A stretch of 64,000 nt of DNA from Umezawaea sp049997955 (GTDB lineage Bacteria; Actinomycetota; Actinomycetes; Mycobacteriales; Pseudonocardiaceae), in NCBI GenBank assembly GCA_049997955.1, contig JAEBDY010000016.1, positions 124,001 to 188,000 of the forward strand, given 5' to 3'. The notes below the pieces were generated by a model. It saw nothing but the letters and a program-made list of their open reading frames with translations, was not told the DNA's origin and searched no databases. The translations under genes were made by a program, and so were the position numbers. Positions 1 through 8,210 of this stretch are shown piece after piece; within the stretch, counting starts at the first letter, position 1, and every line of letters begins with the position of its first letter.

Positions 1-1323
1 GCCATGACGGTCATCAGCGCCGAGTACGACAACGTGCTCGCCGCCCTGCGCCACCTGTGCGCCACCCACGACTCCCCCGGCGCGACCGCCCTCGCACTGT
101 CCCTGACCTGGTACTGGCAGATGTCCGGCCGCCAAACCGACGGCGCCCACTGGCTGGGCGAGGCACTGGCGGTGCCCGGCGGCGGGCCGACGCCCGACCG
201 CGACTGCGCCCGAGCCGTGCACCTGCTCAACCGGGCGGACATCCTGTCCGGGATCACCACCGGGGAAGCCGCTGACGACCGGGCGGAGATGCGCGAGCTG
301 GCCGACCGGCTGCTCGCGCACCCGGAGATGTCGAGCCACTACCGCGTGTTCGGCCCGATGCTGCTGTTCCTGCGGGACGAGGAGGCCGCGCTCGCGGTCT
401 TCCAGCGCCTGGCCGACGGCGACGACGTGTGGCTGGCAGGCCTGGCCCGCATGTTCCAGGCCGAGATCGCCGAGAACGCCGGGGCGCTCGACCGGACGCG
501 TGTCCACGTGGAGGCGGCCCTGGCGTGCTTCCGGCAGGTCGGCGACCGCTGGGGCCAGGCGGCCACGCTGCCGATGCGCGCCCGGCTGCGGAGATACGAC
601 GACCTCGACGGCGCGCTGGCCGACCTGCGCGAGGCCCGGACGCTGGCCGACGAGTTCGGCGCGCTCAGCCTCGGCGACCAGCTCTACAGCGACCTGCGCT
701 GGATCGACGTGCACCTGCGGCGCGACGACACCGATCGGGCGATGGCGATGATCGACTCGGCCCGTGAACGGGCGCTGCACGCGTCCTCGGCGGAGATGCT
801 GGTCCTGGTCGACGTGCAGGAGGCCGCGTTCCGGGTGCGGCTCGGCGACCTGGACCGGGCGGGTGAGCTGCTCGACGACGCCGAACGGGGTCTGCCCGGC
901 GACACCGCGTTCCCCGCGGACCACGCCCGGACGCTGGTCGGCAGCGCGCGGACCGCGCTCCGCCTGGCGCTGGGCGACCTTCCCGGCGCGGACAGGGCGC
1001 TGCGGGAGGCGCACGCGGCCGCCCTGGCGACCCAGGAGCTGCCGATCCTGGCACTGGTCGCCGTGAACGCCGCCGCGCTCGCCGAGGCGCGCGGGCGGCC
1101 GCACGAGTCGGCCGTGCTGCTCGGGACCGCCGCCCGGCTGCGGGGCGCGCACGACCGCACCGACCCGCAGGTCCGCGAGCTCACCCGCCGGGGTCAGGCC
1201 GCGCTGGGTGGCGAGGAGTTCGCCGCCGCGTACGCGAAAGGCTGGGAGAGGGACACGGCGACGGCCGTGACCGCGGCTGATCCGGCCTCGGCCCCGGAGG
1301 GCTGCGGCGCCGTCAAGGGGTAG
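1..1323 (+). CDS. C-terminal part of AfsR/SARP-type (BTAD/TPR) transcriptional regulator, 5' truncated by window
   Basis: The reading frame is open from the first base and ends at the TAG at 1321, so the true start and the DNA-binding and NB-ARC domains lie upstream. The visible ~440 residues are Ala/Leu/Arg-rich helical repeats. The opening (AEYDNVLAALRHL, WYWQMSGRQTDGAHWLGEAL) is the usual beginning of the TPR sensor region of AfsR/BTAD ATPase regulators. Such proteins switch on secondary-metabolite or developmental genes after ATP-driven oligomerisation. No target can be read from the neighbours: the next gene is convergent. The family assignment is good; the subclass (SARP or LuxR-LAL output) cannot be decided without the 5' end. 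Confidence 0.75.
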   Translation, partial: AMTVISAEYDNVLAALRHLCATHDSPGATALALSLTWYWQMSGRQTDGAHWLGEALAVPGGGPTPDRDCARAVHLLNRADILSGITTGEAADDRAEMRELADRLLAHPEMSSHYRVFGPMLLFLRDEEAALAVFQRLADGDDVWLAGLARMFQAEIAENAGALDRTRVHVEAALACFRQVGDRWGQAATLPMRARLRRYDDLDGALADLREARTLADEFGALSLGDQLYSDLRWIDVHLRRDDTDRAMAMIDSARERALHASSAEMLVLVDVQEAAFRVRLGDLDRAGELLDDAERGLPGDTAFPADHARTLVGSARTALRLALGDLPGADRALREAHAAALATQELPILALVAVNAAALAEARGRPHESAVLLGTAARLRGAHDRTDPQVRELTRRGQAALGGEEFAAAYAKGWERDTATAVTAADPASAPEGCGAVKG

Positions 1324-1520
1324 CCGGGCGGCGACCCTCGACCGCGGCGAGCAAAACCGGTCGCTGTCCCGCGGTCCGGTACGAGGTGCGGGTCGCCTAC
1401 CCGCGCAGGCAGGCCGAAGAGGACTCCGGTTCGACGTGGACACGGCTGTTCTTCAAGCCAGGTCCGGAACCGTGGTCGCTTTCCCCGGTCTCGTCCGTGG
1501 TCGTCCGGGTCGACGGCGGC

Positions 1521-2210
1521 CTACGCCAGCGAGCGGATGGCGTTGTCGATCTCCAGGTCGATCAGCCGTTGCGCCTCGATGGTGGCGTTCTCGAACACCC
1601 CGGCGAGTTCGAGGCCGACGATCCCGTGCACCCTCGTCCAGATCAGGATCGCCGCGGCTGCCGCGCTCGGTGTGGTTTCCGGCATCTGCTGCGAATCGGC
1701 CCACAGGCGCAGTTGTCCGTCCAGGGTGCGGTCACCGCTGGTGGACTTGGCGGGCGCGGTGTTCTGGATGGCCGCCAGCAGGTCGACGAGCAGTGCCATT
1801 CCCTGGTGCAGGGGGGTTTGCGCTGCTCCTTCACCGAGCACGTCGTCGTGCCGATCGGCGAACAGCATCCCGTAGCGCCGCCGGTGTCGAAGCGCCCAGT
1901 CGCGGTACGCGGCGACCAGCAGCCCCACGAGCGTGCGCGGCGTCCGCCTCCTCCCCGCCACGGCTTCCCCCATCGCCGTCGTCAACTGCTGGTACGACAA
2001 CGTGATCAGGTGCGCGAGCAGCGCGTCCCGCGACGTGAAGTAGCGGTACACCGCGGGCGCGGACATCGCCATGCTCCGGGCCAGGGCCGCGATCGACAGC
2101 GCGTGGACGCCCTCCGCATCGATGATCGCGAAGGACGAGTCCTCGATCTCCTGGAGCGTCTGGGCCCGCAGCCGTTCTCGCCGGTTCATCGCGGGTGGCT
2201 GGTCGGTCAT
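1521..2210 (-). CDS. TetR family transcriptional regulator
   Basis: 229 residues. The N-terminal TetR HTH includes ALSIAALARSMAMSAPAVYRYF (about residues 38-59). The C-terminal half carries the AYRDWALRHRRRYGMLFADR block of TetR proteins with a WHG-type ligand domain. No Shine-Dalgarno precedes the ATG. Instead a -10-like TACGAT (2217-2222) lies 6 nt upstream of it, so the mRNA is probably leaderless. A 15-bp palindrome at 2258-2272 is a likely autoregulatory operator. The following gene (2288-2980, same strand, upstream) is a paralogous TetR with the same architecture, which suggests local duplication. The ligand is unknown. Confidence 0.85.
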   Translation of the reverse strand: MTDQPPAMNRRERLRAQTLQEIEDSSFAIIDAEGVHALSIAALARSMAMSAPAVYRYFTSRDALLAHLITLSYQQLTTAMGEAVAGRRRTPRTLVGLLVAAYRDWALRHRRRYGMLFADRHDDVLGEGAAQTPLHQGMALLVDLLAAIQNTAPAKSTSGDRTLDGQLRLWADSQQMPETTPSAAAAAILIWTRVHGIVGLELAGVFENATIEAQRLIDLEIDNAIRSLA

Positions 2211-2257
2211 CGTCGCATCGTAACGGCCCGTGCGACTCGGGACGGGGAGGGCGATTC

Positions 2258-2272
2258 GCTACGGCCCGTAGC
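2258..2272. promoter_or_regulatory. Palindromic candidate operator GCTACGGCCCGTAGC
   Basis: Perfect inverted repeat (7-bp arms, 1-bp centre) between the two tandem TetR genes, about 45 bp upstream of the start of the 1521-2210 regulator. A related half-site (TAACGGCCCGT) lies at 2221-2231. Size and position fit autoregulation by the adjacent TetR protein. This is inferred, not shown. Confidence 0.45.
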
Positions 2273-2287
2273 GCATCGACCGGGCAG

Positions 2288-2980
2288 TCACGCCGTGGCG
2301 CCGTACCGGTGGCGCAGACCGGCCAGCATCGCGTCGACCTCACCCCGGTAGAGCAACGCCGGGTCGATCCCGGTGGCGGCCAGGTGCAGGCCCAGTTCGA
2401 GGCTGATCAGGCCGTGCAACCGGCTCCACCAGACCAGCCCGAAGCGCAGCACCCCGACGGGGAGGTCGTTGCGGTCGCCGTTCCAGCGCCGGATCTGCTT
2501 GTCCAGCCTGACCGGGACGGGCACGTCGGGCGGCTGTCCGACCTCGGCGAGCACGGCGAGCAGCACGGTCATGCCCCGCTGCGCGGCCGGCCCGATGCGG
2601 TCGGCGGCGTGGTCGCGGCCCGAGCCGTGGGTGGACCCGTGCGCCAGGCGATACGCGTGGGGGTGGGCCAGAGCCCAGTCCCGGTAGGCGTTGGCGACCG
2701 AGCGGACCCGTGACGCGGGGGACGCGGCCCGACAGGCGGCCGCCTCCAGCGCTTCGGCCAGTTCGAGGTGGACGTCGACGGCCAGCTCGGCGAGCAGCCC
2801 GCCGCGGCTGTCGAAGTAGCGGTACAGCGCGGCCGTCGACATCGCCATGGTCCGCGCGATCGCGGTGAGGGACAACGACTCCGCGCCGACCTCGCGCACC
2901 TGCTCCATGGCCGCGGACTTGATCTCCGCCACGGTCCGGCTCCGGATCCTCTCGCGACGGGTCGGCTCGTGCTCGGTCAT
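2288..2980 (-). CDS. TetR family transcriptional regulator, divergent from quinone-reductase gene
   Basis: 230 residues from the ATG at 2980, chosen because GAGGTGG sits 6 nt upstream; an in-frame upstream start at 3046 has no such site. HTH region SLTAIARTMAMSTAALYRYF, then VANAYRDWALAHPHAYRLAHG, the same WHG-like C-terminal block as the TetR gene downstream. It is transcribed away from the medium-chain reductase at 3088. The 107-bp gap holds an inverted repeat (3035-3051), so it is likely the local repressor of that enzyme. The effector is probably a small hydrophobic or electrophilic compound, by analogy only. Confidence 0.85.
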   Translation of the reverse strand: MTEHEPTRRERIRSRTVAEIKSAAMEQVREVGAESLSLTAIARTMAMSTAALYRYFDSRGGLLAELAVDVHLELAEALEAAACRAASPASRVRSVANAYRDWALAHPHAYRLAHGSTHGSGRDHAADRIGPAAQRGMTVLLAVLAEVGQPPDVPVPVRLDKQIRRWNGDRNDLPVGVLRFGLVWWSRLHGLISLELGLHLAATGIDPALLYRGEVDAMLAGLRHRYGATA

Positions 2981-3034
2981 CGCAGCCACCTCATTCCGAG
3001 TAACGGGTTGACACAGTATGACAGACCGATGCAC

Positions 3035-3051
3035 AGTTACGACCATTAACT
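3035..3051. promoter_or_regulatory. Candidate TetR operator AGTTA-N7-TAACT in divergent intergenic region
   Basis: 17-bp inverted repeat between the divergent TetR (2980) and oxidoreductase (3088) starts. A TTGACA hexamer lies just upstream at 3008-3013, so a repressor bound here could block both promoters. Confidence 0.4.
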
Positions 3052-3087
3052 AAGCAACGCGCAGTTGCACAGCCGGAGGAGTCGACC

Positions 3088-4152
3088 ATGTCCGAGACGA
3101 ACACCCCCACCGTGACCGCGACCGAGGTGGTGCTGCCCGGCAAGGTCGCGCCGACCGGGCTGCGGCTGACCCGGCGCTCCCTGCCCGCGCCCACCGCCGG
3201 TCAGGCCTTGGTGCGCGTCGAGGCGACCGCGGTGTCCTTCGCCGAGAGCGCGATGCGCCGCGGCCGCTACTACGGCCAGCCCGCGTTCCCGTTCGTGCCC
3301 GGCTACGACCTCGCGGGCGTCGTCGAGGCCGTCGGCCCGGACGTGGACCGCGCGCTGATCGGCAAGCGGGTCGCCGCGCTGACCAAGACCGGCGCCTGGG
3401 CCACGGCCGTCGTGCTCGACGCCGCGGACCTGGTTGAAGTACCCGACGGGGTGAGCGCGGAGGAGGCGGAGACGGTCACCGTGAACGGGTTGACCGCCTA
3501 CCGGATGCTCCACCACGTCGCGCGGGTCCAAGCCGGGCAGACCGTGCTCGTCCTCGGCGTCGCCGGCGGGGTCGGCACCCTGCTGGCGCAGCTCGCCCGC
3601 GAGGCGGGCGCCCGCGTGATCGGCACGGCGAACCCGCGCCACCACGGGGCCCTGCGCGAACTGGGCGTCGAGCCGATCGACTACCGCGATCCCGACCTCA
3701 CCGCCCGCGTCCGGACACTGGCCCCCGACGGCGTGGACGCCGTGTTCGACCACCTCGGCGGCGCGAGCGTCTCCGTCTCCCACAAGCTGCTCAACCGCAC
3801 CGGAACCCTTGTGTGCTACAGCATCGCGAGCAAGCTCGACGACAGCACCCCCGTGCTGCTCAGCTTCCTGCACCTGATGACGAAGCTGGCCTTCTGGAAC
3901 CACCTGCCCACCCGGAAGCACGCGAGCTTCTACGACGTGTGGTCAGGCGCGGGCAAGCCCGGCTCCGCCAAGCGCGAGGCGTTCCGCGCCCGGATCCGCA
4001 CCGACCTCACCCACGTCTTCGGCCTCCTGCGCGACGGGGTGCTCACCGCCAGGATCGCCGCCCGCTACCCGCTGGCGGAGGTGGCGGCGGCCGTGGAGCT
4101 CTCCGAGTCCTCCGGCCGCACCACCCTCGGCAAGATCATCCTCGTGCCCTGA
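3088..4152 (+). CDS. Medium-chain NADPH:quinone oxidoreductase-like protein
   Basis: 354 residues. The start is ATG 3088 with GGAGGAG 7 nt upstream. An N-terminal GroES-like fold (ATAVSFAESAMRRGRYYGQPAFPFVPGYDLAGVV) is followed by a Rossmann domain with the nucleotide motif LGVAGGVGTLLAQLA and YRDPDL, as in zeta-crystallin/quinone reductase MDR enzymes. No catalytic-zinc or structural-zinc cysteine cluster is seen, so it should be a zinc-free NAD(P)H-dependent reductase of quinones or activated alkenes. The FLHLMTKLAFWNHLPTRKHASFYD segment is typical of the YogA-like branch. Probably repressed by the divergent TetR protein. The substrate is unknown. Confidence 0.85.
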   Translation: MSETNTPTVTATEVVLPGKVAPTGLRLTRRSLPAPTAGQALVRVEATAVSFAESAMRRGRYYGQPAFPFVPGYDLAGVVEAVGPDVDRALIGKRVAALTKTGAWATAVVLDAADLVEVPDGVSAEEAETVTVNGLTAYRMLHHVARVQAGQTVLVLGVAGGVGTLLAQLAREAGARVIGTANPRHHGALRELGVEPIDYRDPDLTARVRTLAPDGVDAVFDHLGGASVSVSHKLLNRTGTLVCYSIASKLDDSTPVLLSFLHLMTKLAFWNHLPTRKHASFYDVWSGAGKPGSAKREAFRARIRTDLTHVFGLLRDGVLTARIAARYPLAEVAAAVELSESSGRTTLGKIILVP

Positions 4153-4154
4153 CC

Positions 4155-5065
4155 CGACGGGTCTCCAGGTCAGCCGGTGGACCAGGAACGAGTCCGGGCT
4201 CGAACCGCGGTCCACCGCGCAGGCGCCGCGCACCAGGTCCGGCGCGGACGCCGGGCCGGCGGCCACCTGCTCGCCGGTGGCCGCGCCCAGGAGCGCGCCC
4301 CCGGTCCACGTCGAGGCGAACAGCCGCCCGTCCACCATCGACCGGATCCGGATCCGCGCTTCACGGGCCTGCGCGGGCGGAAAGGTCCGGCTCCGCCGCC
4401 TGGCGCCCAGGTCGAACGCGAACACCAGGTCGCGGTCGACCTGGCACACCACCGCCACCTTCCCGTCGGACACGCACGTCGGGAACGAGGCCGCGTCCGG
4501 CTCGGCGTGGAGCACAGCCCCGCTGATGACGTCGTGGATGAGCACCCCCGCGCCGAAGTCGGTGGGATCCGTCGATCCCGACCGGCTTCACCCCGGGGCG
4601 TTGCCACAGCACCCGACCACCGCCCGGCTCGACGCCCTTGCCGGGCGTCTGCTTGGCGTAGGGCAGGACGAACGTCGAACCGGCCAGTGCCGGTGACCCC
4701 GCCGCGCAGCCAGCCGGAGGTCGTCGACCTCTTCGACATCCCACTTCGTCGTGGTCGGGTCCGCCAGAGGCGGAGCGGTCGGCCGACAGCGTTGAGCACC
4801 CGCGTGCACCAGGCCGACCACCGAGTCCTCGGTGGGATCGCGCGGCCACCACCGCGGGTCACGACCTCGGCGACCCGGCACGTTTCGCGGCGGCTCCGCT
4901 CGACGTGCCGCTCGCCGCCGACGGCTCGGTCGCCGCCTTGCCACCGTCACCGCAGCCGACGAGCAGCAGGCGCTGAAGTCCCACAGCTCTCCCCCGCGAT
5001 CCCGGGCCGGAGCCGAGCGTCGCCACGACCGACCGGGTCACCCGTTCGATGCCGTCCACCAGCAC
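4155..5065 (-). pseudogene. Decayed lipoprotein gene, probable beta-propeller (PQQ/WD-like) protein
   Basis: Protein-like segments run right to left but fall in different minus-strand frames. A lipobox leader LQRLLLVGCGDGG (around 4970-4940) comes first, then ADPTTTKWDVEEVDDLRLAA (around 4775-4715), then ALAGSTFVLPYAKQTPGKG (around 4690-4630), then VISGAVLHAEPDAASFPTC and CQVDRDLVFAFDLGA (4540-4400) continuing to about 4160. The last piece reads like blades of a PQQ-type beta-propeller. At least three frame changes separate the pieces, so no intact product is made. It points towards the 3' end of the oxidoreductase gene. Sequencing error is an alternative, but neighbouring genes are clean. 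Confidence 0.6.
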
Positions 5066-5213
5066 CCGGCCCCACCGGAGACGCCAGCCGGAAGATCATT
5101 GATTCGCATTCGATTGGCGGCGTTCGACCGCGGGCGCATATCGCACGAACTCGACCTGGATCCGCAAGCCGAAATCACTCGATAGTGGCACGAACGATCA
5201 TATTCGGAATGTT

Positions 5214-5232
5214 CAAGGATAGGCTTGCCTAA
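5214..5232. promoter_or_regulatory. Probable iron box (DmdR/IdeR/DtxR-type)
   Basis: CAAGGATAGGCTTGCCTAA matches the actinobacterial iron-box consensus TTAGGTTAGGCTAACCTAA at 14 of 19 positions by my alignment, including both conserved AGG/CCT cores. It lies 86 bp upstream of the DUF1540 start. An iron-loaded DtxR-family repressor bound here would switch the gene off in iron-replete cells. The consensus is from memory of the family. Confidence 0.55.
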
Positions 5233-5317
5233 TTTGTCGCCAAATTGCGGGATTCGGACCGCGGTGGCATCGTTCGACCAACCGAACGCATTCCCACCAC
5301 GGAAATCGGGAGCAGAC

Positions 5318-5626
5318 ATGACCACCATCGAGAATCCGGCTATGCCCGCCGTCCACGAGTGCACCGTGAGCGGTTGCTCCTACAACCACGACGGCTGCCA
5401 CGCGTTCGCCATCACCGTCAGGAGCGAGAACGGCTCCGCCGACTGCGGCACCTTCATCCCGCTGAGCACCAAGGGCGGCCTGGACAAGGTCGTGGCGAAG
5501 GTGGGTGCGTGCTCGCGGACCGACTGCACCCACAACGCCTCCCTGGAGTGCGCCGCGCCGAGCGTCCGCATCGGACAGGGCGAGGGCGACCACGTCGCGA
5601 ACTGCCTGACCTACCGCAAGAACTGA
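5318..5626 (+). CDS. DUF1540 domain-containing Cys-rich protein
   Basis: 102 residues from ATG 5318, with GGGAGC 5 nt upstream. It has two tandem DUF1540 units: CTVSGCSYNHDGCHAFAITV followed by CGTF, and CSRTDCTHNASLECAA followed by CLTY. The eight cysteines and the N/H pattern suggest metal binding, but the family has no agreed function. It stands alone, with decayed DNA upstream and about 390 bp of non-coding sequence downstream. A probable iron box at 5214-5232 suggests iron-dependent expression. Open frames extend upstream of 5318, but the extra residues are not family-like. Confidence 0.85.
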   Translation: MTTIENPAMPAVHECTVSGCSYNHDGCHAFAITVRSENGSADCGTFIPLSTKGGLDKVVAKVGACSRTDCTHNASLECAAPSVRIGQGEGDHVANCLTYRKN

Positions 5627-6014
5627 CCCGCACCGGGCTTGGCAACCGGTCGCGGGCAACGCTGTCGCCGCGCCGTGTCCGCGGGGGTGCCGGGGGGCGG
5701 TGGTCGATTCGGCCACCGCCCCGGCACCCGTCGACTCGTGGGTCGAACGAGCACCGCGGCCCGTCACCACCCGAGTCCACCAGATCACCGTTCCGGTCCC
5801 GGCGCTCGGCGTTCTCCGGAAGGGAAAAGCGCTCATCCCGCTCCACCCGTGAATCGCCGGATCACCCCGGCGGCACGGCCGCACGGAAAGCCGGGGAAAT
5901 GCGACTTCGAGATCCTGGGGTGATCAGTTCGCCGAGTCCCGCGCCGCGGCGTGTAGGGCTCGTGTAGGGATGGCCAGGCTGCACCCGTCCGCCAGGCGAG
6001 GATGGGGAGCAGAT
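5627..6014. other. Intergenic region, no gene recognised
   Basis: About 390 bp between the DUF1540 gene and the GTG at 6015. I found no coding frame with family-like sequence and no clear hairpin terminator. The last 12 bases contain the GGGGAG ribosome-binding site of the next gene. Confidence 0.6.
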
Positions 6015-6650
6015 GTGAGCAGGCCGCCCTTGCCGCCGGTGCCGGTCGCACGGCAGGAGATCGACGTCGACGTGGACGTGGTGTTCGGCTCGGTGCCGAA
6101 CCGCCTGCTCGACGCGTCACTGGACGCGGCGGCCGAGCAGCACGCGAAGCACCGGATCCGACGCGGCCTGGTCTGCTCGTTGCACGGCGCGTTGTTCGAC
6201 GCTCGCTCGGGCAACGACGAGATGCTCAAGGGGAGCGAGCAGAAGGATTTCGTCCCCGTCGGCGCCGTCGACGTGCGGGACGCGCTGACCGCGGAGACCG
6301 AGGTCGAACGGCTCGCCGTCGCCGGGGTGCGGCTGCTGCGGCTCTTCCCGCCGGAGCAGTGGGTCGAACCGGACTCGCCGGGTCTGGCGCACGTCGTGGA
6401 CGTCGCGGTCGTCCACGACCTGGTCCTGCTCACCAGCGGCGACGTCAGCCACTTCTGGCGACCGTTCGCGGACCGGGACGCGAGGGTCTGCTTCCTCGAC
6501 GTGCACGCCTACCGGGTGGCGGACTTCGTCGTGCTCGCCCGCCGCGAACCGGGGTTCGCGTCCACCGCGCTGACGTTCGTGAGCGGCACCGAGGTGACCA
6601 TGTCCGGTACCACGGACCACCCGGCCTGGCTGGTGACGGTCACCGCCTGA
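6015..6650 (+). CDS. Amidohydrolase-like (TIM-barrel) protein with altered metal site, hypothetical
   Basis: 211 residues from GTG 6015, with GGGGAG 5 nt upstream; an earlier ATG at 5970 lacks a site. Segments RGLVCSLHGALFDARSGNDEML, VPVGAVDVRD, GVRLLRLFPPEQWV, FLDVHAYRVADFVVLAR and EPGFASTALTFVSG match my memory of a small actinobacterial amidohydrolase-2-like family. Where relatives open with an HxH metal motif (DVHAHVFG type), this protein has DVDVDVVFG, so the usual first two ligands appear lost. It may be non-catalytic or use another metal arrangement. It is convergent with the monooxygenase gene, and I infer no pathway. Confidence 0.5.
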   Translation: MSRPPLPPVPVARQEIDVDVDVVFGSVPNRLLDASLDAAAEQHAKHRIRRGLVCSLHGALFDARSGNDEMLKGSEQKDFVPVGAVDVRDALTAETEVERLAVAGVRLLRLFPPEQWVEPDSPGLAHVVDVAVVHDLVLLTSGDVSHFWRPFADRDARVCFLDVHAYRVADFVVLARREPGFASTALTFVSGTEVTMSGTTDHPAWLVTVTA

Positions 6651-6678
6651 CCTGCGCTGGTGGCGCTCGCCGGACGGC

Positions 6679-8136
6679 CTACGAGGCCCTGGCGAAGCGG
6701 ATGCCGTCGTCGTCGACGCGGCCAAGGCGCATGGCGGCCAGGTCGAGCAGGTAGTTCTGGCGCAGCCGCCACGGCCACCGGTCGCCCTGCTTGGGCAGGA
6801 CGGCGGCCGCGCGCTGGACGTAGCCGGAACTCAGGTCGAGGATCGGGACCCGGCTGGCGGCGACCGACCGCGGCACGCAGTGGGTGAACCGGTGCCGGTC
6901 CATGTGGTTGAGCAGGCGGCAGACGTGCCGCGTGGTGATGTCGGCCCTCAACGTCCAGGCGTTGTTGGTGTAGCCGACGCACCAGGCGAGGTTGGGGACG
7001 CCGCTGAACATCATGCCCTTGTAGGTGACGACCTGGCTCGTGTCGACGGGGACGCCGTCGACGGTGAGGCCGATTCCGCCCAGCACCACCATGGTCAGCC
7101 CGGTCGCGGTCACGACGACGTCGGCTTCGAGCTCGTCCCCGGAGGTGAGCCGGATGCCCTTCTCGGTGAAGGTCTCGATCGTCCCGGTGGCCACGGAGGC
7201 CCGGTCCCGGCGCATCGCCTCGAACAGGTCTCCTCCGGGGATCAGGCAGAGCCGCTGGTCCCAGGGCTTGTAGGTGGGCGTGAAGTGCGGGTCGACCGGG
7301 ATCGACTCCGGCAGCTGCTCGGCGATGCCGTCCCGGATCATCCGCGACGCTTGGCGCGGCCAGCGCCGGAGGAGCTGGAACGTGGCGATCGAGAGCACGA
7401 CGTTCTTGGTGCGGATGACGCGGTGCGCGATCCTGCCGGGCAGCAACGACCGGATCCGGTCGGCGATCGCGTCCTTCGCGGGCCGCGAGACGATGTAGCT
7501 CGGTGAGCGCTGGAGCATCGTCACGTGCGCGGCGCGCTCGGCCATCGCGGGCACGAGGGTCACGGCGGTGGCGCCGCTGCCGATCACCACGACCCGCTTC
7601 CCGGCGTAGTCGAGGTCTCGCGGCCACTCCTGCGGGTGCACGACCGGTCCGCGGAAGTCGGCGAGCCCCGGGAAGTCCACGACGTGGCCGCCCGCGTAGC
7701 TGTAGTAGCCGCTGCAGAGGAAGAGGAACGAGCAGGTGAAGGTCACCTCTTCCGCGCCGCGGGCGACCTCGACCGTCCACAGCGACTCGGCCGAGGACCA
7801 GGAGGCGCTCACCACCCGGTGCCCGAAGCGGATGTGCCTGTCGATGCCGTGGAGGGCAGCCGTGTCGCGGATGTAGGTGAGGATCGAGGCGCCGTCCGAG
7901 ATCGACTTCGGCTCCGGCCACGGGCGGAAGGCGTAGCCGAAGGTGAACATGTCCGAGTCGGACCGGACACCGGGGTACCGGAACAGGTCCCAGGTGCCCC
8001 CGATCGCCTCGCGCGCTTCGAGGATGGCGTAGGTCTTGCCGGGCGACCGCGTCTGGAGCCGGTAGCCAGCGCCGATGCCGGACATGCCCGCGCCCACGAC
8101 GAGGACGTCCACGTGTTCAGCTGCCATGTCCCCCAT
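6679..8136 (-). CDS. Flavin-binding Baeyer-Villiger monooxygenase (EthA-like)
   Basis: About 485 residues. Motifs in order: FAD-binding GAGMSGIGAGYRL near the N-terminus; GGTWDLFRYPGVRSDSDMFTFGY; the Baeyer-Villiger fingerprint FRGPVVHPQEWP; the NADPH-binding VVIGSGATAVTLVP; and the C-terminal TYKGMMFSGVPNLAWCVGYTNNAWT. It should insert oxygen next to ketones, using FAD, NADPH and O2. Mycobacterial EthA is the closest well-known type. The start is uncertain: ATG 8136 or ATG 8127 both suit the family, and a GTG at 8214 would overlap the upstream sigma-factor stop (GTGA) but adds an Arg/Ser-rich, unfamily-like stretch. It may be co-transcribed with that sigma gene. Confidence 0.9.
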   Translation of the reverse strand: MGDMAAEHVDVLVVGAGMSGIGAGYRLQTRSPGKTYAILEAREAIGGTWDLFRYPGVRSDSDMFTFGYAFRPWPEPKSISDGASILTYIRDTAALHGIDRHIRFGHRVVSASWSSAESLWTVEVARGAEEVTFTCSFLFLCSGYYSYAGGHVVDFPGLADFRGPVVHPQEWPRDLDYAGKRVVVIGSGATAVTLVPAMAERAAHVTMLQRSPSYIVSRPAKDAIADRIRSLLPGRIAHRVIRTKNVVLSIATFQLLRRWPRQASRMIRDGIAEQLPESIPVDPHFTPTYKPWDQRLCLIPGGDLFEAMRRDRASVATGTIETFTEKGIRLTSGDELEADVVVTATGLTMVVLGGIGLTVDGVPVDTSQVVTYKGMMFSGVPNLAWCVGYTNNAWTLRADITTRHVCRLLNHMDRHRFTHCVPRSVAASRVPILDLSSGYVQRAAAVLPKQGDRWPWRLRQNYLLDLAAMRLGRVDDDGIRFARAS

Positions 8137-8210
8137 GGTCGCCGAGTCCGCGGCACCGTGCCAGGGACTGCGAGGGGATCGGCGACGGCTGCCGCCACTC
8201 GGGCGTGGGA

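Noticed and set aside
1386..2351. 321-codon plus-strand frame over the first TetR gene
   Set aside because: Antisense to a clear TetR gene, and the translation is Arg/Gly-rich without domain features.
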